From positions 9,981,001-10,045,000 of the forward strand of contig NC_063263.1 in assembly GCF_019578655.1 (NCBI RefSeq): a DNA stretch of 64,000 nt, in the 5' to 3' direction. Position numbers and translations under genes: made by a program. Numbering within the stretch: the first letter of the stretch is position 1; each line of letters begins with the position of its first letter. Below the pieces are notes generated by a model. It saw nothing but the letters and a program-made list of their open reading frames with translations. It did not search any database and was not told where the DNA came from. The DNA is from Ricinus communis (lineage: Eukaryota; Streptophyta; Magnoliopsida; Malpighiales; Euphorbiaceae). Shown in pieces: positions 50,935 to 64,000 of the stretch.

Positions 50935-53106
50935 ATGGAATACACTGCCGATCCTACTTCAAATAATGTCAGCGGCATTCTCGATTCTTTGATTAACGAC
51001 AATGAAACCGACATCACAGCCATTAATGTTGCTGTTGCTGTTGCTGATCACGACATGCCTGACGCCGACATTGTTCCTGCTGTTGATAATAATAATAGGG
51101 AAGAAGGCGAATATCTTAAGATACTCCCTCCTGGATACAAGTTTAAACCTTCTGATGGAGAGCTGATTGTTCATTACCTCCAGAGGAAGATTCTGAATCA
51201 AACTTTGCCGCCTCACAGAATCAATGAATTGGAGATGTACAAGTTTAATCCTGAAACTCTTGCAGGTGATTAACTTTGCTTTGGATCCACCTTTTTTTAT
51301 GTCTATATATATGAATACAATCTTGCATGCAGTATGGACTGAATGTTTTTGGTTTTTATTATTGCTATGTTGATTATGCATATTAATCAATATATACACA
51401 ATGAAAATGAAATACAGGATTGAGATTTCGATGTTTGATGATGACTTTCTTTCTTCTTCTGTTTTTTTTTTTTTTTTAAAAAAAAAAATTTCTGATTAAT
51501 AGTTTATGCATATTAACATGCAGTATAATTGAATTTTTAGATGTTAGATGTTATTGATGATTATGAATAAGTACAAAACCCCTAACCATCAAAGCATGAT
51601 AATGGTTTCTAATTAATGGAAATAAATATTTCAATTCACTTTGGTCTTGTACTAACCATTGATATAAGATTTCCAGAAATATATCTGCACTTATTCTTAG
51701 CTTATTATTTAGTACAATTTAATTAACAACACCATGATTTTTATAAGAACTTAATTAGCTGATATGGTTTTACCTTAAGTTATCAAATCCTCTTACCAAT
51801 TTAGGTGACCAATTCTGCGTGTGATGGTTAATATAACAACATAATGAATATACAAAACAAAGTTTCCATAATGTTTATCCTTAATTCAGATAAAACAAGT
51901 TTCACATATTTGAGGGAAAACAAAAAGGCTACTTATTATATAAACCAAAATCCTTGAAATAATTGATTTATCTCTAATGTTATTACCTGCTGTCATTCTT
52001 TAGAAGTAAGTTGTGGCAGTGAGAGATGAAATGGGTATAACCAGTTATATAATTAAGTGTATTCAAATTTCTTTCTTTCTGAACTTTATTTCTGTGGTTG
52101 TTTTTCAATTTTATTTTGTCACTTTGCTAACCAATTTAGAAAGTAAATAACAATAACTCTTTATACATATGATATAATCAATTTTAGTGTAGCTAACTAG
52201 ATTTATTCTTTTTGCCTTGAGTAATTTATAGCAAAATTCATATAGCATATGCTATAACATTTTCCTATTATGATCATTATTACATTATTAGTGTTACCGT
52301 ATCTGAAGATACGTTTAGATCACCCAGCTGGTTACAATTCACTAATTTCCAATTCTATTAATTAAATAACTTCATAGCTGACTATGCTTCAAGTGGGAAT
52401 GGAGGGAGGGAGGAGTGGTACTTTTTCTCTCCAAGAGATCAGAAATATCCAAATGGAAGCAGGCTGAGACGAGATCCTAAATGTGGATATTGGAAGTCTA
52501 CTGGAGCGTATAAAGATGTTAGGTTTAATGGACATAAAGTTGGACTTAAGAGGTTGTTAGTATTCTACAAAAGAAGATCTCCTTTTCACAAAACTGATTG
52601 GATTATGCATGAATTTAGTATAAATAATCCTCTGGACAGAAGAAGACCTGGAATTCATGATATGGAGGTACATTTTTCTTTTTCATTTTTCCTTTTTCTC
52701 CCAATACCACATTCCTAAATATGTACATATATTAATACCTTTCTGAAGTTCATTTTTGTATCAGTTATGGCAGCATGATTGGGTCTTATGTCGGGTATAC
52801 AATAGGATCTATAACAAGCCTCCCAAAGCTTCCAGTCGACCAGCTCAACAACCATTAGAAATTGAAAATGAAAATCATCTCCCTGCTCAACCTATTGTTG
52901 GTGCTAATGGTTTGGATTCTTCCTTTGCTCAAATGCTGGAACCTGCATCATCTTCTCCCTCAGAATTCCCATGTCATCAGATTCAGTTGCCTAGTGATTT
53001 AGAGTATGATTCGCATCTTCCTCGTGCGGATCAGATGCCGGAAAATGATGATAACGCTATTACCTCTTCACTTGAGGTTATCACTAATAAAATCAGTGCT
53101 CTATGA
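50935..53106 (+). CDS. NAC-domain transcription factor
   Basis: Three coding exons: 50935-51265, 52378-52667 and 52765-53106. They join in frame to 320 residues. The NAC domain spans about residues 64-221. Subdomain A is LPPGYKFKPSDGELIVHYL (canonical LPPGFRFHPTDEELxxYL, so Phe to Tyr and Glu to Gly changes). Then come WYFFSPRDQKYPNGSRLRR, GYWKSTGAYKDV, GLKRLLVFYKRRSP, TDWIMHEFSI and the closing DWVLCRVY. The intron positions within the NAC domain are those usual for the family. The C-terminal 100 residues are a Ser/Pro/acidic, presumably activating, region ending ITNKISAL. Unusually, about 60 Asp/Asn-rich residues precede the domain. The start is the first in-frame ATG after the TATA box. 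No membrane segment was seen. Target genes cannot be inferred. Confidence 0.93.
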
Positions 53107-54766
53107 TTGTGACAATAATAATAATGATAATAATGTCATAATAATGAGCGATGACTAGGGCATAGTGGATTAGCAAATATGCAATGACTTCCACGAATAT
53201 TATGTTAGGTTAGTTTAATTTCTTGTAGTTGCTCTTGTCTTATGCTATTGGAACATTTATTAGTTGATTTTTCTCTTATGCTAATTTTTGTTTTATTATG
53301 GATATATTAAAACTTAATTTAAACTCATTTTTATTTTTATTGCTGATTTAATCAATTGTTATATAAAGTGGATTTTAATGGATAAAATCATTTTCTATAG
53401 TAGAAATCTAGGAAACTCACCACACACTCGACCGACTTTCATGGTTAATTTTCAGCAAGCTACTATCCCTTCTCTTGCTCAATCTTATGTCCACTGCAAA
53501 TTTTGGTATCTGGAGTGAATCCAACAACAATGGAGATAATGTTAAAAAGCATAGGGATGTACCCCGTTCAGACTTGTCCATTGTATAATGTTATTGAAGT
53601 TGGTAATGGGTAAGAGATTCGTAGCTGTAACTCTACATCCTATCCAAGACATCTCTGTTGTTGATGCTACCGGAACTGGTTTTTTACATTAATATAGATT
53701 GGTTACATTTTTTTTTATATATATATATCGAGAGCTAGTCTAATTAATTTAGAACACATGTCAGAAAATTTTTACTGTAGTAAAACACTATCTTAGATCT
53801 TTAAAAATTTTAACGCATTCGTATATCTAAAATTTGAATTTAAAATTTTAGTTAAATTAGAAATTTTTTTTATCATTTATTTATATATTCTTGGATGATT
53901 GATTTATATTTCAATTATTAAAGAATAATTTTTAATTTTATAATTACTCTTTTTATTTTTATGTATATTTTCATTGATTTACATTTTAACTGCAAAAGAG
54001 TAAATTTTAATTTTATAATTACTTCCTTCGTATTATTTCAAGTTGAATAGTTAAGTAAAACAATAAAAATAAAATTTAATTTGATTTTTAAATTCTACAG
54101 TCAAGACTCAATTTGAGCTTTTTTACTTTTACAACCAAATTAATTTTATAATCTTTTTAAATTGATTGAGTTAATAATTTATATAATTTACAACAACAAA
54201 AAGTTATGAGCTAAGTTAAATTCTATTTAATTTTATAAATTAAATTAAAAATAAAATATTAATTTTTTAATTTATCACCTATCAATTCAACACATCAAAA
54301 TCACCTCACCACTAGCCCCTCTTTATCTCTTCCAATATCACCAAAATAAAACAACTATTAGCATGGTCACCGAAAAACAGTACATAAATGTAGTTTAAAA
54401 ATCGAATCGCCAAATTAGACTTTATAATGCATAAAAACTCACTTCCAAAGAAACAAGAGTGGAAATTGAATGATTTAAAAAAGTTTAAGGACTAATTAGA
54501 TATGGACATAAAGTCTGAGGGCAAAATTGAATCATATTCCAAAATAATAATATAACATAATAAGTACAATAAAGAGCATCGGGAAGCGCAAATAATCAGT
54601 TAAGCACAGTATCTTCTTCTTGTATCTTCTTCATGCCAGCCATAGTCCTCTTAAAGTCATTAATCAATCACTTCTCTCAATTCCCCTTCAAGCAGTTCCT
54701 TATTCTCTCCTTCTTACACAAACAAACACTATTTTTTCCCTCTATCTTCTCGTCCAATTCGATTAA
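53107..54766. other. Intergenic: NAC 3' flank and PEX1 promoter
   Basis: AT-rich, with no gene recognised. Bases 54600-54766 are the CT-rich leader region of PEX1. No TATA box is obvious. Confidence 0.5.
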
Positions 54767-57700
54767 ATGGAGTTTGAAGTAAAACATGTAAGCGGAATAG
54801 AAAATTGCTTCATTTCCCTCCCTATTCAACTTATCCAAACACTAGAATCCACCCGACCCGGCGATTTCCACTCTCAAATCCTCACTCTGGAGCTCCGCTC
54901 TTCAACCACTGACCACCAGTGGGTTGTTGCTTGGTCCGGTGCTACCTCATCTTCTTCTGCAATTGAGGTACTTCCTTCCTTTTTTCTTTTCCTACTCTAA
55001 TTTATTTATTTTTTAAAAAAGAATTGCGTGTTTCTAGGATTAATTTGAAATATTTTGCTATTGTCTTTGGCGTATTCAGGTTGCTAGACAATTTGCGGAT
55101 TGTATTTCTTTGCCGGATCGTATTAGTGTTAAAGTGAGAGCGGTTTCTAATGTAGCAAGTGCCACTTTAGTTACTATAGAGCCTAGTAGTGAGGATGATT
55201 GGGAAGTTTTGGAACTTAATGCTGATCTAGCTGAGGCTGCCATTTTGAATCAGGTATTCATTTTTTTTTTCTTTTACTTCTTTTCTTTTTAGGCTTTGTT
55301 TGTTTTGGATAAATCACGTGCAATTTGAATTCTTGCGAATATTTTTGCTTAATTATTTTATATTTAAGTTGAAAGATCTGAAATTCTAGCAACTATGGAC
55401 TTCCCAAATGTGAATTTGGTGGAATGGAATCTAATGAATTGATAAATTCTTGCATTTTCAGACTTTCCAACAATGCCTTGGATTATACTCCCGTTACTTT
55501 TTTGTGGTTGAAAATCATTAATTTAATTTTGACTGACAACAATATAAATTGTACTAGTCCCGCTTTTTCCTTTTTTATAAATATTCTGAATAAAAAGCTC
55601 AACTTTAAGCTGTTAACATTAGCATCAATATTAGTTTCACCCTGTGATCATTTTGATTCTTTTTCGTGAAAGAAGAAAGGATTGAGAAAGGACAAGTATG
55701 GGATTGGTTGTTTTGCATTTGCTACTTTTGGTTTATAGTCAGGGAGAACTGAAACTTAATTTACTGTCAGTTAACACTTCCTGGAAAGAAACTAGATACA
55801 AAACTGAAGCTGGTGGAATTTCCTGCACATGTGCACAGTTTCTTTTTTACTGGTTTTAGAGTTCCGTTCTAGCTTTTATATGACTACAAGGGCTTCATTG
55901 AATCCTATATCCGAATGCCTTCAGTACAATTGCCACAAAAAGTTCATAACTTGGAACTTTTTTCTTGATACAGGTCAGGATAGTACATGAAACGATGAAA
56001 TTCCCTTTGTGGCTGCACGGTCGCACTATCATTACATTCCATGTGGTTTCGACGTTACCCAAGAAAGCGGTGGGTAAGATAATGTCAGCAACTTCCTACT
56101 GTCATGCTATTCTTTTTTTAATATTTGGTACTGAGTACCATTTCTAGTTGTACAGCATGATGATGATGCTGCTCTTCAATTAATTAGCATTGTTCTTCAT
56201 GCATAATCTTGTCTATCAAGACTGTTATTGGTTGTACATTTTCCTGCCAAATAATCATGAGCTCCTTCTTGTCAATGTCATCATCATACTTTATAAAATT
56301 TAGCTTTGAAGTGAGAGAGCTACTAATTTATCAATCCATGAAGGAGTATTGCTGGTTGACACCATTATGGATCTACATGGTAAACGACTTTATTCACCTC
56401 AACTATAAGGATATTTGTAATGAATATTGATGTATAAGTCAAGTCGCTTACTATTTCATAGTTGCAAACTTTGGCCTTCTATCATTGGAACTTTCAATTT
56501 TAAAAATCTATTTTCCCCCTCAAAGGAATTTGCAACTTGGTTTTCTTGCATTGTATTTTCCAATTGCTCTTGTGTGTTGAGAAGCACTTTTGCATATTGA
56601 TGCACGTATCTAATTTATATTAGCTTGTTCCTAGTTAAAAAGGAAAGAAATAAAGGAGTAAAATGCAGGTTCTGGCCTCAAGGTAGTTTTTGTGAAAAAC
56701 TTGTTCTAATTTTAAGGTCTATGGGGAAGTGAACAAATCTATATGCTAATTGCTAAATATTTATTGCTGGTGTGAAGTTAATGTTGCACTCATGTATGGG
56801 TGTAGGTCTGGTACTCTTTAAGTATATCTTGCCTCTCTCTTGTATGCTCAGTCAATAACTTGTTGCAGCACAGTAGCAGAGTAGCATCAATGTCATACTC
56901 ATTTTGGTTGTAATTAAGCTAGGTGTTGCTCGGATTTTTTATGCCTCTCTCTTTCTCTCTTTCTTAGGCTAATGCATCAATGGTAGCATTGGTGATTGCT
57001 CCTTCAGTTCACAGAATTTAAATGCTAGCACTAATAATTAAGATGTGATTGCTGCATCTCTTTCAGAAATGTGATAATATGCAAATACTTTTTACTTTTG
57101 ACCTTGTGTTTGCCTTTATCTTTGTTTTTAGGGTGCGGGTAAAACATCTGCAGCAGGTTGGGTGATATAACATGTTGTACATACTATTCATTCAGCTTAT
57201 AACATAACAAATTTGCTGTTTGTTTTAAGTTGTATTTTCCTGGCGCTGGAAAAGTAGGTTGGTAACAACTTGCAGCCTATGGCTGCGGTTGTAGGTAGTG
57301 GCTTCTTTGATTGTGCTTGTTCACTTGTAGAGAAATCTATGCATTTACATCTATATGAATGCAAGTTAACAAATTCACTGCTGTATTTTTTGTAAGTGAT
57401 TCCTTGTAAAAAGTGTATATGTAGTTAGTTTCTATAGCATTTTCTTTTTTGCACAAAGGTTGTTGATTGAATAGATTACTGGAGTTACGACTGACCTGTG
57501 AGATTGTTTTCAGTTCAACTTGTGCCAGGAACTGAAGTTGCAGTTGCTCCTAAGAGACGCAAAACAGATTTGAACAAACAAGATCTGCAGTCATCTAGTA
57601 AAGAGTTCAAGATTACAAAGGCGCTGTTGCGTCTCCAGGATTCAGATAGAAGATTGCTCCACAGAAGGGAGGTTGAAGGTGTTGAGCTGGGTGTTGTGCT

Positions 57701-60700
57701 CACTTCCGTTGCTTATATACATCCTGAAACTGCAACAAGATTCTCATTGGACTCTCTTCAGTTGGTTACTATTGTGCCAAGATTATCATCAAAGGAGACC
57801 ATAAGGACACCTGAGAGTGATGTTTCGAGAACAAAAAACTCTTCTGCCCTTAAGGAAATTAAAAATGACATTTTGACTGACAAGAAAGAGTATCGCCAAG
57901 CGATTGTTCGCATTGTATTTTCAGATTCAGTGGCTAAAGGACATCTAATGATAGCTAGGTCCCTTCGTCTTTATTTGATGGCAAGCTTGCATTCATGTAT
58001 GTTAATCCCTCAGAAGCATTCGGTGAAATGTCATCTTATTATGCTCTTAATATTAGTTTTAAAATAATTTGATGGAGGAAAACTGACATTTGTTTTTCTT
58101 ATTATGCTCTTTATATTTCATTTGTATTGTTTAGTTTCTGGACTGAGACTACTCTTGCCTGCAGGGGTTTATTTAAAGATTTGCACCATGGATTTGAAGG
58201 AAGATATTACCTCTCTCTCACTTTCTCCTTGCCACTTTAAGATGCCTGGGCAGGATAATGCTATTGAGAAGAATAGTTTAGAAGTGCTCGATCAGCGTAT
58301 AATTCAAAAGCCAAGAAACTTGGTTTCAGGAGGCTCAGGCTCCTATATGGGTACTGTAGACTGGTCAGTACATGACAGAATTCTTGCAGCTCTTTCAAAT
58401 GATTTTCCTTGTGAAGGGGGTCAAGAGACTATTTATCAATCTAATAATAGAAAAGGTTTAAGAAGACTTCTGCAAGCTTGGTTTCTCGCACAACTTGATG
58501 CTATTGCTTCATTTGCTGGATCGGAAGCTAATTCAGTAATTTTAGGAAAAGAAACTATACTTCATTTTGAAGTGAAAGGATGTGATGTTGAATCTGATAG
58601 GAAAGATGAGATACTGGCAACGTCTAATTCAAACGGATTGATAGAAAAGAGAAAAAATAATGGTGAATTGCCACTTGAATTCCTCTTTGTACTGACTATT
58701 TCTGAGGAATCTATGCATGGAAGACAAGCTTGCTCATATAAGCTTTCCTTTGATGAAAGGAAAAAGGACAATTTAGGAGTCATGGAGTTGTTTGGAAAAC
58801 TGAAATTGGGTGGTCCTGTATCCATGTATGCTCTCAAGGAGAGAAACTCTCACAAAGGCATTAGTGCAAATTTATCTTCTTTGAGCTGGATGGGAACTAC
58901 TGCTGCTGATGTAATTAACAGTAGGTATTTCTCTTTAGAATTCCTTGTACTTCATTGATGGTCGCTGTCGGTTGAAGATTCATGACACATAACTTTTTAA
59001 TGGTAAATGAGCATAAAATGTTTTTATTTACATTGATTTGTTCAATCTGTCTATACATGTTCACCAGCACTCATACACATGACAACTGGCACGTTTGAAA
59101 GTTTGATTTGAGATTCTAGAAAAGGATGGATTATCTCCTTGCTCGTAATTCGATTCAAATATGTCATAGTCGTAATGTCTTGGTTATATACATTAGCTTT
59201 GTCTTGGCACTAAATGTGTTTGCTAATGTATTCGTGTAGCTATGAGTATACTTTATTACCACTTTGTTCTTTTCTTTCTTTTCAACTACAAAACTTCCAT
59301 CTTGTCTGAAAAATTTTATCTACCACTGACGTTTATGACATGAACACCTGGCTTAAACGATATTTACTCCTTTTCCTGCAATGTCTTTAGTTTCCTGGAT
59401 TTGTAATTGTATGTGATGCAGGAACCATGGCGTTGTTGTCTCCCACTTCTGGAATGCTGTTTAGCACTTACAATCTTCCTTTCCCTGGACATGTTCTCAT
59501 ATATGGACCTCATGTAAATTCCTCTCTTTGGTTGCAATTTTGTATGTTGTTTAAGTTTAATATTTGGCGTAGAAAAAAAGCTTACTATCAACAGCATTTA
59601 TATGTCACAGACATACTGTGGATACCATCACATGGGTGCCATAACTGCATTAAATGGAATATATCTGCACTACAATTATTCTGGATATATGTATGTGTTT
59701 TACAGGGCATCTGCATTTCAATGCTTTCTTTTTAATGGCCTGTTCTTCAAATTTTAAGTATTCTATATTCCTAATTCTTTCTTATTGTGCAAAAAAAGAA
59801 AAAGAAAAAAAGAAAACAACATTGTGATAATATGGGTATACACCAGTATATAAGTTGAAAATGCTGATGCAGTGAAACTATTGCATAGAAGACCTATATT
59901 AGTAATTTGGCAAAATACAGTTCTCTTTATACAGCATCTCGCTTGAAATTTTTTTATCGTCATATAAGATCTTATCACATTCTTATCATTTAAAGATTAT
60001 TATTTATTTTCATTTTTGTTTCTTAGCCACATTTTAACACCCTACGGCCTTAAAAGATTACCACACTTTTCCTTATCCCCAATAATATCTTGACAGCCGC
60101 TAATTGGCATTTTGCAAATCTTTTGTGTCAGTGATGTTTTATTAAGATTATAGCCTTTGCCAACCTACTCTTTACGTATCCATTGGTTTGTCACTTGAAT
60201 GAAATTTTCATCCTTATCCCTTGAACATGGACTTGCATATTAGCTATAGATCCTAGGACTTACATGTCTATTTCTCACCACCAAAGTGAGCTCATAGGGA
60301 GAGATTAGATCATAGCTCTCAGCTTTTGCCCTTCAGTAATTAGAGGAGTATGAAATGGATGCTAAACTGGTTTCTTTGTTAATGAGTTCATCTAGAAATA
60401 TCAACATGGAAAAATTCTTTATCCAATTAAAAGTACGATGAAGAAAATATCCTTATTTGTTTGAAAATTATGGTAGTTAACCATCCAAATACCATTATGC
60501 TGATTATAAATTCATCTCCCATTACTTGTTGCAGAAAAGACAAAAAGGGGCATGTCAGAGATTTTCTTAAACAAATTTCTAGTTTATGTAGTCACTTGAT
60601 TAATTCTAGTGCACGATCGAGCTTTAGTTAGTCAAGGCTCAAGGGATTGAAATTGAATGGAAGGGCAACATAGCAAATTGGCAAGTTAGCTATGTATATA

Positions 60701-63700
60701 TGTCGGGTAGTGGGCGGCACTTTTCTAATTATCAATTTCATAAATCAAATACATTTGTAAAATCTTTTCCGGCCTGAATCTACTTATTTATTTGTGGAGG
60801 GAGGATTAAGAAGGCTATTAAAGGGGAATACACAAAAGATTGTTTCTCTAGATCTAAAACATAGGTGTCTTAATAAATAAAAGCTTTGATTCATTGGGCC
60901 GTAATTTGTTGATGTAGAAACTGTCTTAGACTTAGACATTTTTTTAAATGATTCTGCTCTTGTACATGGGTTGACCCTTCTTGTTGCCGAATACTATTAT
61001 CTCTTAACTTGTCAGAACGAAGTTAATGTTTAATTAATGTGTGATTGAAAAATTTATATTGGTGTATGTTTCTGTATCAGGGTTCTGGAAAGACTATTCT
61101 AGCAAGAGCAGTTGCAAAATCTCTCGAAGAACATGAAGACCTCTTAGCACACATGTATGTAAGCAACCTCGATTTTTTTTTTCTTCTTGTTCTTTGGGTT
61201 TTATTGCTCCTTGTCAGCATATGCAATTGTGGCAGGGCACAGGAGGAAAAAATTGGTTATCAACTATTCCTAATGTATGTCTATGATGCAGTGTGTTTGT
61301 AGGGTGCTCTGCACTTGCTCTAGAAAAAGCCTCAATCATTCGTCAAGCACTTTCTGCTTACATATCTGAAGCTTTGGATCATGTGCCATCTCTCATCATA
61401 TTTGATGATCTAGATACAATTATTTCATCTTCTTCTGACGGAGAAGGACCACCTCAACCTTCAACCTCTGTTGTTGCCCTCACAAAATTTCTCACAGACA
61501 TTATGGATGAATATGGGGTAATAACTTCATCTTCATTGTTAGTCCACAGAATGTTGGAATTGTGGAACTGAAGTTATCGTGGGTTTCAAGTGCATGCTTT
61601 GTACAATTTTCTAATTCCTGTTATTGTTCCTTTTTTTGTTTCTGTTGATGATGCATATAATCATGATCGCTTAAGAGCCGAGAAAAACCTATTCTTGTGA
61701 ATATATAATATAATATGTTTTTTCTCTTTTGGATGCATGAACTATTAATGAATTGAAAAAAAAAAAAGGATCCATTTCAAGCACAACCTCTTAAAGAAAG
61801 GCCAGTATGTAAGCATAATCTTAGAGAATATTTTTTTAAACCTTGATTTGATATTAATAAGCATCTTTTTTGGAACGTTTATGACTTGTTTGAAATCCAA
61901 GCAACTGTAAGAAAAGATTGTGACATGGTTATACTCCCACTGAAGAAAGGGGCCTGGCTGGAAGAATTTGGTGAGGTCCCACCAGAGCATTTTGCATGAA
62001 AACAATATGGTTGAAGTTTTTTCTTGCTCTTAATCCATTGGAAGTGTCCTAAATTCATGTGGTCATCTTTTGGCCTGGACTGTAACTATGCTGTTTGATG
62101 GTATACAGTCTCTTTTCTGCCTCCTAGTTTATGAATCAGTGCAAGCACATGTTAGAAAATAAAGTATTCTGTCAGTTATTGTGCTTTTGCAAAGACGCCA
62201 GCTTTCTGGTTCCAAATTGTAGCATGGCATGGTCATAACACTTCATTTTTTTTCCTCTATCTCCCCACTCAGCTAACCAATATGGTACTGGACAGGAGAA
62301 AAGAAAAAGCTCATGTGGAATTGGTCCAATTGCTTTTATAGCTTCTGTACATACTCTGGAAAGTATTCCTCAGTCACTGAGCTCCTCAGGTGTGTTTTTA
62401 TATTACATGCAGGAAGAGTCTCATGGAAGAATTTTGAGTTCCTAAAGCACCTTTTCATTCTATTTTAGTCATTTCTTATTCTGCTATTGTGTTGGTTGTT
62501 ACCAGGACGGTTTGACTTTCATGTGCAACTGCCTGCTCCTGCTGCCTCGGAACGCCAGGCTATACTAAGACATGAAATCCACAGACGATCCCTTCAATGC
62601 ACAGATGATATTTTGCTAGATGTAGCTTCCAAATGTGATGGTTATGATGCATATGATCTGGTATTTGTCTTCACTTCTGATTTAAAATGCAATAATGCTT
62701 TTAATCTTTTTTCTTTCTTTGTTAGTAGGATAGGTTTTATCTTGTGAATGAAAGATTCCATTTACTCTTGTATGACTCGAAAACATGTGAAATCATAGTT
62801 TCTGATATGAGTCAGTTTCATTGGATCAGGAAATATTGGTCGATAGATCTGTACATGCTGCCATTGGCCGTTTTTTGCCTTCTCATTTTACTTTTGAAAA
62901 GAATGAGGTACCCACTTTGATCAGGGATGATTTTTCTCGAGCAATGCACGAGTTTCTTCCAGTTGCCATGCGTGATATTACTAAATCTGCTGCTGAAGGT
63001 GGTCGCTCTGGGTGGGATGATGTTGGTGGTCTTAAGGACATAAGAGGTGCTATTAAAGAGGTAGCATTCATGTTTATCTTTCTGAGGTTAATAGATCATT
63101 CATGCTATTATGCAGTGTCATCTGTTACTCTCCTTGCTTGCTAGGCTCATGGATTGGCTTCTTTTTTCTTACCCTTATATGAAAGGATTGCATTTTCTTA
63201 TCTTTTTAATAGATCCTTTAATATTTCTTTTGGCATGTCATTTTTATTAGTTAAGTAGAGCAAGTTCTGAACCATATCAGCAGTTGTTCTTTCATGTTGA
63301 TTTCTGTTGAACTTGGTCTGCGGACCATCTATAGAACAATGATCATGTTACTATTCCTGGTGCTTAGACAAACTTCCTCTTCTAATAACTTGATGTTTAT
63401 CCTGTGCTGATTCGATGTTGGATTAGAAGTTTTCATTTTTGTTTCTTGTTGTGAACTTTTTACATGAGGCAGATGATTGAACTACCTTCCAAGTTCCCAA
63501 ATATTTTTTCTCAAGCTCCTCTAAGGTTGCGGTCTAATGTTCTCTTATATGGCCCTCCTGGTTGTGGCAAGACACACATCGTTGGTGCTGCTGCTGCTGC
63601 TTGTTCCCTGCGATTTATATCAGTCAAAGGGCCTGAGCTGCTGAACAAATATATTGGTGCTTCTGAGCAAGCTGTAAGAGAGAAATAACTTAACTTTGTT

Positions 63701-64000
63701 TCTTTTGAAAGGCCGATATCTTTGATCCACACATGTGAAATTGTCTGTAAACTTCAATATGGTTTAATTTTTGATTGATCTGTGCTTTTGTTTCATGCAT
63801 AATAAATGTGATGTGACTTGTATATTATCGTCCCATGTATAGCTAAACTTGTATATATTGTTGCTTGTATGATTCTGAACACACGAACATCATACACACG
63901 CATGATTACACACACGCACACTCACATGTCCTTGTGCTCGGGCACACACAGATATCATCTAGATCCTAATAGGCAGACCGCTGGGAAGTGGAATTCCCAA
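54767..64000 (+). CDS. PEX1: Peroxisome biogenesis protein 1 (PEX1), 3' end beyond window
   Basis: Twelve coding exons are visible: 54767-54967, 55080-55253, 55974-56073, 57514-57996, 58165-58920, 59422-59513, 61081-61154, 61292-61517, 62296-62389, 62506-62660, 62830-63060 and 63473-63673. They join in frame to 929 residues. Arabidopsis PEX1 has about 1130, so roughly the last 200 lie to the right. The start is [19 protein letters not shown], the PEX1 N-terminal domain. The first AAA module has a Walker A split by an intron (GPH|GSGKT, residues 600-607) and Walker B LIIFDDLD (about 661-668). The second module has GPPGCGKT (889-896) and the sequence [23 protein letters not shown]1 and PEX6 form the ATPase that pulls the ubiquitinated receptor PEX5 out of the peroxisome membrane. 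D2 Walker B and the C terminus are outside the window, which ends in an intron. Confidence 0.95.
63880..63950. repeat. CA-rich imperfect repeat in PEX1 intron
   Basis: Repeated ACACACG/CACACA words (for example CACACACGCACACTCACATG) lie in the last, incomplete PEX1 intron. Confidence 0.6.

Noticed and set aside
57132..57155. Walker-A-like reading (GAGKTSAA) in a PEX1 intron
   Set aside because: It lies outside the coding frame, is followed immediately by noncoding sequence and has no ATPase context, so it is a chance match.
60240..60340. Second SINE-like A/B box pair in PEX1 intron 6
   Set aside because: On the minus strand GAGCTCACTTTGGTGG is suggestive, but the B box is poor and there is no clear tail.

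Overview
This window is nuclear DNA from a flowering plant, most likely a eudicot. Its genes are spliced, with short AT-rich GT-AG introns. The intergenic DNA is very AT-rich and full of (TA)n microsatellites. The gene set includes plant-specific families (NAC, SAUR, DUF642, BOR4-type borate exporter). A rosid, perhaps Malpighiales, would fit, but the species cannot be fixed from sequence alone. I see no plasmid, phage, CRISPR, rRNA or intact tRNA features.

Layout. Bases 1-2.9 kb hold no identifiable gene, only weak hints of a plus-strand gene end and degenerate repeats. Three minus-strand genes follow: histone H2A.Z (2946-4655), a STRAP-like WD40 protein (6853-10970) and a secreted/membrane thrombospondin type-1 repeat protein (13178-16043). 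At 19-20.5 kb a small SAUR gene (plus) faces a broken SAUR copy (minus). A long AT-rich stretch leads to a complete 13-coding-exon BOR4-like borate exporter (26586-30179, plus). Two of its introns carry antisense retroposon remnants. A one-exon conserved plant protein of unknown function sits at 34061-34441. A gene-poor 8-kb stretch with tandem repeats follows. Next come a DUF642 cell-wall protein (42751-45417, plus), mitochondrial cytochrome c1 (46330-49292, minus, convergent with DUF642), a NAC transcription factor (50935-53106, plus) and the first 12 coding exons of the peroxisomal AAA ATPase PEX1 (54767 to beyond the right edge).

The genes do not form a pathway or operon-like cluster. They are ordinary independent plant loci covering chromatin, mitochondrial electron transport, peroxisome import, boron transport, cell wall and transcription. 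I reconstructed the exon models by hand by joining in-frame segments at GT-AG sites. Most reading frames close exactly across every junction, which is strong internal support.

I found no clearly new biological system. The observations most worth a second look are the retroposon pair inside the BOR gene, the SAUR pseudogene, the plant thrombospondin-repeat membrane protein, a degenerate echo of the cytochrome c1 terminal exon just past its stop codon, a 4-nt coding first exon in cytochrome c1, and several small tandem repeats.
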